Made by a program: the position numbers and the translations under genes. This document shows positions 26,801-33,616 of a DNA stretch of 64,000 nucleotides, piece by piece. The stretch is from BJ22 sp021298375. GTDB taxonomy: Bacteria > Planctomycetota > Planctomycetia > Pirellulales > Pirellulaceae. Below the pieces are notes generated by a model. The model had not been told where the DNA came from. It did not search any database and was given only the letters and a program-made list of their open reading frames with translations. Each line of letters opens with the position of its first letter. Within the stretch, counting starts at the first letter, position 1. The stretch covers positions 5,500 through 69,499 of the forward strand of contig JBKDOL010000042.1 of NCBI GenBank assembly GCA_046343015.1, read 5' to 3'.

Positions 26801-27371
26801 CAGCGTGCCGCTGGACGTGTGGCGGCGAGAGCGGGATGCCTCGAGCGGGCGAGAACGCACGTTTCTGGTGGCGAACGAACTGGCTGAGCAGTTGCGGGGT
26901 GAAGTCGAGCGGGTGGGCGTCGACTATTTGGCGTGCGTGACCAACTGGTGGGTCAGCGAATCAGCGGGTGGCGATCAGAATTTGCTTGGCTGGTGGAGCG
27001 ACGAGCGCGACTGTCCCATCTTCGTCCTTTCGACCGCGGGGCTCGAGCTCCGGGGTAACATTCACAGCAGCGCGCCCAACCCACTCCCTTCCGGCGTCTC
27101 GCTCACGCAACGCGTGATCATCAACGAGTTCGTCGCTTGTTGTGGTGGCTTTCTCCACGATGCGCATTCCCGGGAAGGCGACGGCATCGCGCACTTCGAC
27201 GGCCCAGCGGACAGCGTTTTCCGCTACGATCCCCAGCGAAATCCCACGACGATCCTTTCCCCGCTCCGCATCTGCGAGCCGCAGCGCACCCAGCTTCTCG
27301 TCACGCTGCCGCGTCGCGTTGACGCCGAGCAGCTGGTTGGGGCATTTGAACGGCTATTGGCGTCGGGTTAA
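23856..27371 (+). CDS. Alpha/beta-hydrolase + CHAT protease + degenerate zincin-like fusion
   Basis: 1171 residues in one frame. Residues ~1-165 are a beta/alpha N-terminal region of unknown kind. Residues ~180-420 are an alpha/beta hydrolase: oxyanion HGTF (His188), nucleophile elbow GYSRGG (Ser270), and a late HL near residue 449 that may give the catalytic His. A Pro/Ser-rich linker runs ~470-540. Residues ~545-925 are a CHAT caspase-like protease with HFIGHGDF (catalytic His780) and LNACDTAR (Cys827). Residues ~945-1171 resemble an archaemetzincin-type zincin (VDYLACVTN, INEFVACCGGFLHDAHS) with the metal histidines lost. No signal peptide, so it is cytoplasmic. CHAT proteins in bacteria act in conflict systems, cutting a partner when triggered. 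Very GC-rich throughout. Confidence 0.85.
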   Translation: MEILNPQAWSTVPLLRGVQADSAVPRAWLREGVRIDEELTVRPQTGLREVPALEVGAEPRAGERSLLVVRLPSGAIEFCLPEERTESRGAERIAGERFRVELPASSPVRRGLVSQAVRLVLLRISARLVDAAARRGLPQSARRVERWLWRRAGLCEGWHRVHSAASGGLRLERAAPQAGRGRVLLLLHGTFSCTQASFGGLLNRPVLTELERLYPGGLFGFEHFSFSRSLGENLEALTGEIAAARAEGMRALRGGDDRSANLEADLVGYSRGGLLARMMLERGLVRGGRLVLCATPNLGTPLASGRRWRESLGWLANLLELCPDHPLIDGAELITRGAIWLATRVTADLPGLAEMHPDAALLRRLGESAPPIEAGYALAANYQPEGNALERLLDLGSDRFFAEPNDLVVPTRGGWELRAGNERLGDDAIACFGPGGNLRADAGDVQHLNLLRRPECGPLLLRALRCEPLGLSPTQTPRPTSAPFPPGQPPAAATRASSTPEPSRSRSPHSANSDEPPVDSAVHLLSPSARPRSDALEIMILGRPDALGPRSVPWSAERRRSGEAIILATYRGARVYQPFALSGRQGDTIAGRRFQRIITIHEKVNDRLAGRRDRLPSARELRELGEHLFTTLFSGPVKSLYDVARTEQGGERLNIIITCAIPWLAGKPWEFAWDPLRRKFLATEDVHLVRSVFTAVPAERPPREQRPLRILIVEAQPAETAILSIEEERRRIMHRFRDLVAAGAAELSVLVAARPETLHERLVESSIRGRPFDIVHFIGHGDFDNQAREGCLLFLESEGDQPLAVGVQTLRELLCNRGLQLVFLNACDTARQPGARDRGIAQSLVAGGLPAVVANQFPVLDPSALAFAERFYWGLAQGSSLGAAAREARIAVNYSSSREAIDWAVPVLYARDPDDVLCRPPARRLEPLAGQRSSTSPQFTPRTARVARVGFADLSRDVMGLSEILQRMNAVQDYFEFRPVQVSVPLDVWRRERDASSGRERTFLVANELAEQLRGEVERVGVDYLACVTNWWVSESAGGDQNLLGWWSDERDCPIFVLSTAGLELRGNIHSSAPNPLPSGVSLTQRVIINEFVACCGGFLHDAHSREGDGIAHFDGPADSVFRYDPQRNPTTILSPLRICEPQRTQLLVTLPRRVDAEQLVGAFERLLASG

Positions 27372-27538
27372 TCCACGATCTGATCGCTTTCTTTTCGTTG
27401 TTCGCATGCTCTTTGGCAAAAATTTAGCGCGAAGGTTGGAATGAAAACAAAAAATACCGTTGCGCCCCTGGGCCGTGTTATTATCTCGTCCGACATCTAC
27501 CAAGCCGGTCCATGCAAAGAAGAGATCCCATCTTTCTC

Positions 27539-28135
27539 CTATATTCGGTAGATCCAATGACTGCCATTCTCAAGTTCGTTGAGCTCGAAATACCCGATTA
27601 GTTCGACTTTGTTTTTTTTCGCAAGCTCCATCGCAGATTTCGTGAAAGTCTGGTTCGTAATGACAACTGCGAGGGCGCAATCATGAAAATCACGGCCTGT
27701 ATAGACCTGCTGCACGGCGCGATTGGAAACCCGTTTGGAATGCAGTTTGGTTTGAATGGCGATTCGAGTTCCCTTACGAGTAACGGCGATGATGTCAACA
27801 CCTTGATCACCTGTAGGAGGCGTGACTGTAGCCTTCATGCCCCTGTCCCGGAGCCGCTGCGCGATAAAGTGCTCAAAGTCATGGCCATTTGTGATTTGGC
27901 TAATGTCCATCGCACGGAGGAATCTTGCTTGGGGGCTCTCTCTTGGCCAAAGGCTGAGCAAGGTTTGTAACAGAATCCAAGCGACCCAGATTGAAACTGA
28001 GAGACCTGCGATCAAAGCAAGATAGAAAAATGCAGGTATGTCATTGCCCTCTGCAACGCATGCCAGAAAAAAGATCAAGGCAAGGCCACAACCACAACCT
28101 TCTTGAGGTTTGTCTTGTTTCTTGCGTCTAGCCAC
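27539..28135 (-). CDS. Membrane-anchored restriction-endonuclease-fold (Mrr-like) protein
   Basis: 198 residues. Two hydrophobic segments (about 15-30 and 36-61) are followed by a soluble domain with the PD-(D/E)xK pattern of Mrr_cat: DFEHFIAQRLRDRG (Glu88), GDQGVDIIAV (Asp114) and IAIQTK (Gln128, Lys130). The domain cuts DNA in Mrr and related enzymes, here tethered to the membrane with the nuclease probably inside. The gene is AT-richer than its surroundings and has helicase debris next to it, which suggests a transferred defence remnant. It converges on the CHAT gene. The ATG at 28135 gives the full leader. Confidence 0.85.
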   Translation of the reverse strand: MARRKKQDKPQEGCGCGLALIFFLACVAEGNDIPAFFYLALIAGLSVSIWVAWILLQTLLSLWPRESPQARFLRAMDISQITNGHDFEHFIAQRLRDRGMKATVTPPTGDQGVDIIAVTRKGTRIAIQTKLHSKRVSNRAVQQVYTGRDFHDCALAVVITNQTFTKSAMELAKKNKVELIGYFELNELENGSHWIYRI

Positions 28136-28330
28136 GAGGAATCGTCAAGGTTGAGAGCGAAACACTTACAGTTACCCCTGCCGCGGAACAGGAGAATGAC
28201 CATCAGAAAAGGCTCTCTCCAATATTGGCGGTTATCCGATCCTAATCTTTGGAAAGCCGAGGTGTAACCGCCAGAACATCGGGAGGATTCAAGAAAACGC
28301 AAATTCATTTTCAAGCTCAAACTGTCGAGC

Positions 28331-28546
28331 TTGCTGGATATCCCGGATGTCGATCGGGTGGTCCTGCTTCGTCCGACGGAGTCGAGAGTGATTTTCTTGC
28401 AGCAGCTGGGGCGTGGGCTGCGTGCGGCCGAGGGCAAGTCGCGGTTGCTGGTGATTGACTTCGTCGGAAATCAACGCGCGGGCTCAGGCTATCTTCAAGC
28501 GATGGAACGATTCCGAGGGGCCGTGGCCGGGACGTCTCGGCATTAA
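28331..28546 (+). pseudogene. Helicase C-terminal remnant (SF2 motifs V-VI)
   Basis: In the frame through 28331 (open from 28268 after a TAA) one reads LDIPDVDRVVLLRPTESRVI and FLQQLGRGLRAAEGKSRLLV followed by IDFVGN. This is the motif V-VI end of a superfamily II helicase of the kind joined to restriction enzymes (DEAD/DEAH, QQLGRGLR). Nothing upstream of this encodes the ATPase part, so the rest is deleted. The tail after VGN has diverged. It overlaps the end of the convergent gene at 28543 by a few bases. A real start is absent; it is a scrap of a lost defence gene. Confidence 0.75.
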
Positions 28547-29601
28547 GCCTCCGTTGTTGATCGAAACAGCGGCTTGTCTGAAAGGTTTGGCAGATCGACG
28601 TGGAGGTTGAGCACGATCAGGACTCTGACAAGCTCATGGATGTCGGCGGCTGTCGGCATGAGTCTGGCGTGGCGAATGGAGCCCTCCCAAGCTTCGAGGA
28701 ACGCTTTGATCTCCATCTCCCGATGCTCCTTGGACATGAGCAGGTCGACGAGTCGACGGACCTCCGAGTCATCCGCCGGTTGCGCTTGGCCTGCCTGATC
28801 GCGGACCGATTCAAACGCGGTCTCGATCTCAACCGAAACCCGCTTGCCCGGGTCGCCAAAATACTTCTCAATACGCTGTAACATTCCAGAAACATCGGAA
28901 TACTGCTGCACCAACGTTCGAAAGATCGCGGCGGCCTGTTCCGCGCTTAACGTTCGACTGGGGAGCAGCAGTGTCGCCAGGCCGCCGTGGAAGTCCGCGG
29001 CGGACCGGGCGATCAGCTCCGGCCAGTTCGTGCTCGTTCCCACGTGCACTTCCCCCACAAATTCGGCGCTCGTCGAAAATGGATTGACGCTGAGCCGCAC
29101 CAGCGGCAGCACCGAGCCGGGCGTCCACTCGCCCAGAACGCCCAGGCAAGTGAGGGTGGGTCCGAAGGGATTGACGATGCCGACCGCCAGGAAACCGCAA
29201 TAGAGTTCGAGGTCGACGAGCGCGTAAGGGACTTCTTTGCCTTGCTTTCGCAGCTTGACCGCGGAGACTGCGACCGGCCGTTTGACCGTTCTCAGGGGGA
29301 TTTGCAAAAGCTCGATTCGCCCGGCAGTTTTGGCTCGAGCTGCATTGAAGTCGTTGATTTGGGCCGGCTTGCAGCGGCGGCGATGCAGTGACTTCTGGAA
29401 CGCGGCGATGAATTGCGGCTTGCGTTCGGTTAGCTCAACCCGCTCGATGGACCAAGCCCGCTTGCCAGTGAAATTGGCCCAGTGGTCAACGCCCAGCCAC
29501 GTTTCGGCAGGCCCGAGGAATTTTTGAATTAGGGTCTCGGTCCAGCCCCGCGCCCGCAACTCCTCGACATCCAGATAAGACTCGCGGTAGGTGTAAGGCA
29601 T
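28543..29601 (-). CDS. Unknown cytoplasmic protein, last gene of a vWA operon
   Basis: 352 residues from ATG 29601 (starts MPYTYRESYLDVEELRARG). The frame is open much further upstream, but that part is low-complexity Pro/Ser and overlaps the vWA gene region, so I reject it. Residues 1-85 look like a small helical DNA- or partner-binding module (YLDVEELRARGWTETLIQKFLG, then GKRAWSIERVELTE), the middle is beta-rich, and residues ~240-340 are helical. No known catalytic motif seen. It follows the vWA gene with a 133-bp gap on the same strand, suggesting a joint unit. Family not recognised. Confidence 0.65.
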   Translation of the reverse strand: MPYTYRESYLDVEELRARGWTETLIQKFLGPAETWLGVDHWANFTGKRAWSIERVELTERKPQFIAAFQKSLHRRRCKPAQINDFNAARAKTAGRIELLQIPLRTVKRPVAVSAVKLRKQGKEVPYALVDLELYCGFLAVGIVNPFGPTLTCLGVLGEWTPGSVLPLVRLSVNPFSTSAEFVGEVHVGTSTNWPELIARSAADFHGGLATLLLPSRTLSAEQAAAIFRTLVQQYSDVSGMLQRIEKYFGDPGKRVSVEIETAFESVRDQAGQAQPADDSEVRRLVDLLMSKEHREMEIKAFLEAWEGSIRHARLMPTAADIHELVRVLIVLNLHVDLPNLSDKPLFRSTTEA

Positions 29602-29734
29602 GGCTTGCCTCGAGGTGAAAGAAAAGGGGATGAGAGTTGAGGGTTGTGCAGTGAAACGGGAGGGAGGAGGGAGGATGGGGTGGAGTGGTGAGCGAGGGGA
29701 AGGAAGAGGGAATGTGCGAGGGGGTGGCGGATGG

Positions 29735-30367
29735 TTACTCCATCGATTGGCGTTCTTCCACGGTGAACAGATTTTGGACGTCGACTCCGTCGGCCTTCTG
29801 CTTGCGCATGCGGGCGACTTTCTGGGCGGTGGCGAGGTTGGCGTGGCGGACTTTACCGGGCGCGAATTGGGCTGCGTGCTCGGTTGCGATTCCCATCCCG
29901 CCCGCTTCCGCGAACGCTTCCGCATTCGCCGCGAGAAACGTGAACTGCCAGTTGTAGACGGTCTGCTGGTGGGCAATCATCTGCTTGACCTGCTCCCGGG
30001 TAAACTCGCGGCTGGCGTTCTCCTGGCCGTCGGTGCTGATGACAAAGACCACCAGCCCCGGGCGATCGGATTCCGGCAACGCGGCCAGCCGCGCGCCGGT
30101 CTCATTGATCGCCCGTCCGACGGCATCCAACAGAGCCGTCATCCCCCGCGGCCGGAGCTTGTAGGGCGGACACTGGCGGGCGCTGATGCCCCGCTGGACG
30201 AACTCATACTTCTGGTCAAACTGCACGAGCGTGATCAGGCACTCGCCGGGCTGTTTGGCCTGCTCGGCAATCAGCGTGTTCACGCCTCCCTCCGCATCCT
30301 CGCGAATCGCTGCCATCGAACCGCTGCGGTCCACGACCAGAGTAATATCAGTCAAATCGGCTCTCAT
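29735..30367 (-). CDS. vWA domain protein
   Basis: 210 residues forming a single von Willebrand A domain. The metal-ion-dependent adhesion site is complete: DRSGSM (Asp13, Ser15, Ser17), the Thr of RGMTALLDAV near residue 77, and the Asp of ISTDGQENAS near residue 111. There is no signal peptide, so it is cytoplasmic, like the vWA proteins of MoxR/Ter systems. ATG 30367 is preceded by AGGAG at 8 bp, better than GTG 30376. It sits between two unknown genes on the same strand. No MoxR ATPase adjoins it; the nearest is at 57101. Confidence 0.88.
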   Translation of the reverse strand: MRADLTDITLVVDRSGSMAAIREDAEGGVNTLIAEQAKQPGECLITLVQFDQKYEFVQRGISARQCPPYKLRPRGMTALLDAVGRAINETGARLAALPESDRPGLVVFVISTDGQENASREFTREQVKQMIAHQQTVYNWQFTFLAANAEAFAEAGGMGIATEHAAQFAPGKVRHANLATAQKVARMRKQKADGVDVQNLFTVEERQSME

Positions 30368-30435
30368 CTCGCTCACTCCTGGAAAAGAAAGTCACCAATG
30401 AGCAGACCCGGCACCGAGCCGAATGCTGCTCCGAA

Positions 30436-30933
30436 TTAGACCGCGTCCCGAAGAAAACACTCGAACAGTCGCTGGTGCTCGGCCAAATCCTCCGGAGTGA
30501 TCGCTTCCGAAGCCTGTTCCGCATGGTACTTCCACCACGAGAGCCATTTGCGCTCACGAAGTTCCTGCGGTGTTTCGTTGATCACCGTCTCAATTTTCTC
30601 CAGCAAAATCCTCGGACCGGAGGAGACGAACATCGCGTAGGCAAATCGCTTGGCGACATCCGGTTCCAGCCAGAGGGCGATCAATCGCCCCGAGAGCATC
30701 ACCGGGCGGTTCCCCAAGGGGCCAGGTGGTGGCTCGATTCGGTTCCAGCCAGCGGAGAGCAGGTCCACCAGCGGCTGGCGTTTTCCCTCCGGGCTGCGGG
30801 CGACGAGTAAGCCGTCATCGCGACGGCCGATCATGAGCCGCTCTCCCGCGTGTTCCCAGACGCCGGTCAAGCGGTCAAGCCACAGCAGAAAGTCGGGCAG
30901 AAAGAACGGCTGGTTTGGAATCGAATTATCCAG
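30436..30933 (-). CDS. Unknown protein upstream of vWA gene, likely CTG start
   Basis: 165 residues if it begins at CTG 30933 (LDNSIPNQPFFLPDFLLWLDRL). There is no ATG, GTG or TTG in a reasonable place, but GGGAGGA lies 6-7 bp upstream of that CTG, a strong Shine-Dalgarno, so a CTG start is my choice. The open frame extends to 31182, but that part is arginine/proline noise. The protein has a Trp-rich N-terminus and Trp pairs near the C-terminus (KWLSWWKYHAEQ). Family not recognised. It lies 68 bp from the vWA gene and should be co-transcribed. Confidence 0.55.
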   Translation of the reverse strand: MDNSIPNQPFFLPDFLLWLDRLTGVWEHAGERLMIGRRDDGLLVARSPEGKRQPLVDLLSAGWNRIEPPPGPLGNRPVMLSGRLIALWLEPDVAKRFAYAMFVSSGPRILLEKIETVINETPQELRERKWLSWWKYHAEQASEAITPEDLAEHQRLFECFLRDAV

Positions 30934-31384
30934 GTGAGTCCTCCCGAGTTGGAATGTTTGCAGGCGAATATCCGCGGGTCTATCTGCTCTTACGCGCGGA
31001 GCTCGGGAACATTTCAGGAAATCTCCCGGTTGCGGGAAGAAATCTCGCGCTACGCAAGCCGGCGGCGAGGAAGGGGAAAGCGAGTGAATGGGTTTTACCG
31101 GCCCAGCCGCAAGGGCTTCTTCCCAGCGCAAGCAAAAATTCCTCGGTGGCCGGACCAAAGGTGTCCGGGGCTTCGGTTCCAATCTCGCTACGCGAGGAGG
31201 CGGCGAGTCGATGGAGGAGGAGCGGAGTGGCCCAAGCGGTTGGGCGGCCCCGCTCCGAGAAAACCTTCGAGCGATGTTGTGGCGTCACCTTGGCAGGATT
31301 TCGGCGGAGTCCGAGTTCCGTTCTGCGTCAGCAATTCTCACGGAAGGACGGTCCGATTCACCCGAAGCTTGAAAGGCGGCGTGC
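30934..31384. other. Divergent intergenic region
   Basis: 450 bp between the vWA operon and the sigma-factor gene. Overlapping open frames on several phases carry no recognisable protein; no repeat or RNA is apparent. It must hold both promoters. Confidence 0.5.
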
Positions 31385-32002
31385 ATGAAGTGTCCCGACC
31401 CGGCGAAACTGAGTCAGTACTACCAAAGCGGTGCGGCAGAGGACTTTGAAGCCTTTGTACTGGAGAGCGAGTCCTGGATTTTCAAGCGCGCCCGCGGTCT
31501 GATCCGCGGCCCGATTTCGGGGAAATTCGAACTGGCGGAGGATGTGACCTGGACCGTCCTCCGCAAAGTCGAGGCATCGCGGCTGGGGAAGCCTTGGATC
31601 GCGGGTAAAGGGGCTCTGGGCGGATGGCTTTTCCGGATGATTCGCAATGAGGTTGCAGGGCATCTGCGAGTCAAGTCGAACCAGCTTCGCCCTTGCTCCG
31701 ATCTCTCGCCTGTGAGCGGGTCTGGCGAAAGCTCGTCGCTTGAGCAGCGACTCTGCGACCATCGAACGTCGACGCCGCAGGAGATGTTGCTGCAAGCTGA
31801 ACGGATGGCGGTAGCGGTCAAGCTACTGGAGCAATTGCCAGCCGGTACGCAGCAGGTGGTTGCGATGTACTACGGCCAAGGGTTGACTTACCGCGAGATC
31901 GCCACCGACCTCGGCACCAATCCCGCCGCGGTTTACCGCCAAGTCGCCCTGGCGCGGATCCAGTTGGCTGAGCTCTGTGTCTGTGAGGGGCTGGCCGCCT
32001 GA
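31385..32002 (+). CDS. ECF-like sigma-70 family sigma factor
   Basis: 205 residues. Region 2 is at about residues 15-95 (DFEAFVLESESWIFKRARGLI, AEDVTWTVLRKV, WLFRMIRNEVAGHLR), and region 4 lies at 145-200 with LLEQLPAGTQQVVAMYYGQGLTYREIATDLGTNPAAVYRQVALAR, a clear helix-turn-helix. There is no region 1 or 3, so it is of the extracytoplasmic-function group. The linker is long, as is common for planctomycete ECF factors. No anti-sigma gene follows; the next gene is convergent. A membrane or soluble partner is therefore elsewhere. Confidence 0.88.
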   Translation: MKCPDPAKLSQYYQSGAAEDFEAFVLESESWIFKRARGLIRGPISGKFELAEDVTWTVLRKVEASRLGKPWIAGKGALGGWLFRMIRNEVAGHLRVKSNQLRPCSDLSPVSGSGESSSLEQRLCDHRTSTPQEMLLQAERMAVAVKLLEQLPAGTQQVVAMYYGQGLTYREIATDLGTNPAAVYRQVALARIQLAELCVCEGLAA

Positions 32003-32054
32003 AGAAGAAAAGGGACGGGGTCAAATCGCCAGTTGACCCCTGCGCTGCGCGAGA

Positions 32055-32133
32055 GCGCGAGAGGGGAGAGCAGTGGAGCAGGAGGGAAGAGGTTGGGCGG
32101 GGTGGAGTGGTAAGCGGATATTAGGGTTCGAAC
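32055..32133 (+). repeat. Direct repeat, left copy (around lipoprotein gene)
   Basis: About 79 bp from GCGCGAGAGGGGAGAGCAGT to AGGGTTCGA; the second copy is 33466-33543 with roughly ten differences. The two copies lie just outside the lipoprotein gene 32238-33263. Confidence 0.85.
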
Positions 32134-32140
32134 CTCTCCA

Positions 32141-32168
32141 CCAACGGGGGCGAGGGGAGGAAGAAAGG
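32141..32168 (+). repeat. GGGGGCGAGGGGAGGAAGAAAGGA element
   Basis: Half of the CTCTCCCCCAAGGGGGGCGA palindrome family with a flanking GGGGAGGAAGAAAGGA tail, also at 45311-45346 and inverted at 15031. Confidence 0.6.
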
Positions 32169-32237
32169 ATTGTTGCTGGTGGGGCGAGGGGAGCTGACAG
32201 AGGAAATTGGTGACGGGTTTGGTGGCCGGGGGTTGGT

Positions 32238-33263
32238 TTACTTTGAAACGTGCGCTGGTGCAGCGGTGGGGGGAGAATGGGGCGGTGGGGGGGAAGTTGG
32301 TTGGTCAGCTGACGGCGGAGCGGCGGGGGACATCCAGCGGCCGATGGAACGGCCGGCGAGGTTGCCTGAGCCGATCAAGAGTGGCTGGACAAGAAACGGC
32401 GTCCCAGGAGACAAGGTGAACACGGACAGCGTTTCGGATACGGCGGCTGCGCCAATCCGTGCATAAGCCAGCGGGTAGAGCTGGTCGAGCAATCGCCCCT
32501 GCAAGTGGTGCTGGGAATAGCTCAATGCATCACTCGCCGCTCGTGTCTCGTGAATCAAGGGAACCAGCGGCACGAATTGCAGCGTCGCATAGGCTCCCGG
32601 TCCGATCGGACGCTCACGCTGGAACTCCTTAACCCGGGCTGACTCGATGATCGCTCGAGCCGGATTGTCGGAATTTAAACTCAACGTGTTAGTGAACGGA
32701 TCGAAATGGTCAGAGCGAAACACGGTTCGCGGGAGAAGAGTGTACCGCAGCCAGTTCAAGCTGCCGCCGGTGTAGCGAAACAGGGGGGAGACTCTTTCAT
32801 TCCGTCGCAGCCGCTGCCACTGCGCACGCGGATCGTAAGTTCGCACGTCGATGTAAAGCTCGTCCAAGCCATTGGCCAGCAGGTACTCTTGGGCATGCTC
32901 CACGGCTTCGGATCGCCGAGCGAGCTGCGCGTTTGTTTCCCGATCCGCGTTTGTTTCCAGCACCGCGTCCGGTTCCAGCGCCGCGTCCGGTTCCAGCTGC
33001 GGACGACCCCTCAGCTTGCGCATCGTATCCCGGGGGAACTGGACGACTTTCTCCATGCGGGCCAGATGCGCGGGGGGCTCCCCGAAAGAAATCTTGAGCG
33101 CGTTGGAGTTGGAGCCAAGCGGGTCGGCTGAGCCGTTTCGCGTGAGGCCATAGCGGTAATTGCCGGAGATGCAGCCGCTGGATAAGCAGGCCAGTGCAAG
33201 CCAGATCAGCCACGCCGCCCGGCGATGGTGAATGGGCTGAATTGTTTGCTGGCGTGACTGCAC
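32238..33263 (-). CDS. Lipoprotein of unknown function
   Basis: 341 residues with a classical lipoprotein signal: basic N-region (HHRRAAW), hydrophobic core and lipobox LSSGC (Cys31). The mature part contains YRYGLTRNGSADPLGSN, a short acidic tandem repeat (EPDAALEPDAVLETNADRE, residues ~91-110), and a longer conserved-looking core with YIDVRTYDPRAQWQRLRRNE and NPARAIIESARVKEFQ. The C-terminus is Pro-rich. No enzymatic motif is visible. It is flanked by 79-bp direct repeats. It converges with the sigma-factor gene. Confidence 0.75.
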   Translation of the reverse strand: MQSRQQTIQPIHHRRAAWLIWLALACLSSGCISGNYRYGLTRNGSADPLGSNSNALKISFGEPPAHLARMEKVVQFPRDTMRKLRGRPQLEPDAALEPDAVLETNADRETNAQLARRSEAVEHAQEYLLANGLDELYIDVRTYDPRAQWQRLRRNERVSPLFRYTGGSLNWLRYTLLPRTVFRSDHFDPFTNTLSLNSDNPARAIIESARVKEFQRERPIGPGAYATLQFVPLVPLIHETRAASDALSYSQHHLQGRLLDQLYPLAYARIGAAAVSETLSVFTLSPGTPFLVQPLLIGSGNLAGRSIGRWMSPAAPPSADQPTSPPPPHSPPTAAPAHVSK

Positions 33264-33616
33264 CGAGACCTCCGGTAGTATTGGCTCTGTTTGCCAATAC
33301 CGTTATTTCTGGTGATCGGACAACTGCAGTTGACGCTCGGGGAAGAAAGAGGCTGGGTGAAATCAGGGGGAATGCTAGCGGTGAGGGGGGGAGCGGAGCG
33401 AGGGACGGGAGAGAGGATTTTTTGTGAAGCCGAGTGGGGGTGAGCTGTTGCTTGGGAAGAGGACTGCGCGAGAGGGGAGAGCAGTGGAGCAGGAGGTAAG
33501 AGGGTGGGCGGGGCGGAGTGGTAGGCGTGAATGAGGGTTCGACTCCGCGCTGCGCGAGAGAGTAGAGACGAAAGAGGGAGGATTTTGGGAGAGGGGAGAA
33601 CGCGGAGCTTCTTGTT
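33264..33616. other. Repeat-bearing intergenic region
   Basis: About 350 bp of purine-rich DNA with the right direct-repeat copy (33466-33543) and a further CGCTGCGCGAGAG fragment at 33548. No gene. Confidence 0.6.
33466..33543 (+). repeat. Direct repeat, right copy (around lipoprotein gene)
   Basis: Matches 32055-32133: GCGCGAGAGGGGAGAGCAGT, then GGAGCAGGAGG(T/G)AAGAG, GGGCGGGG(C/T)GGAGTGGTA and AGGGTTCGA. A weaker relative (GCTGCGCGAGAG…AGAGCAGTGGAGCAG) lies at 45111. Confidence 0.85.

Noticed and set aside
29602..29976. N-terminal extension of the 28543 gene
   Set aside because: Low-complexity Pro/Ser/Thr translation overlapping the vWA gene end; ATG 29601 begins the protein-like part.
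30934..31384. Several 90-200 codon frames between the vWA operon and the sigma factor
   Set aside because: They overlap each other on different phases and strands, lack ribosome-binding sites and show no protein-like pattern.
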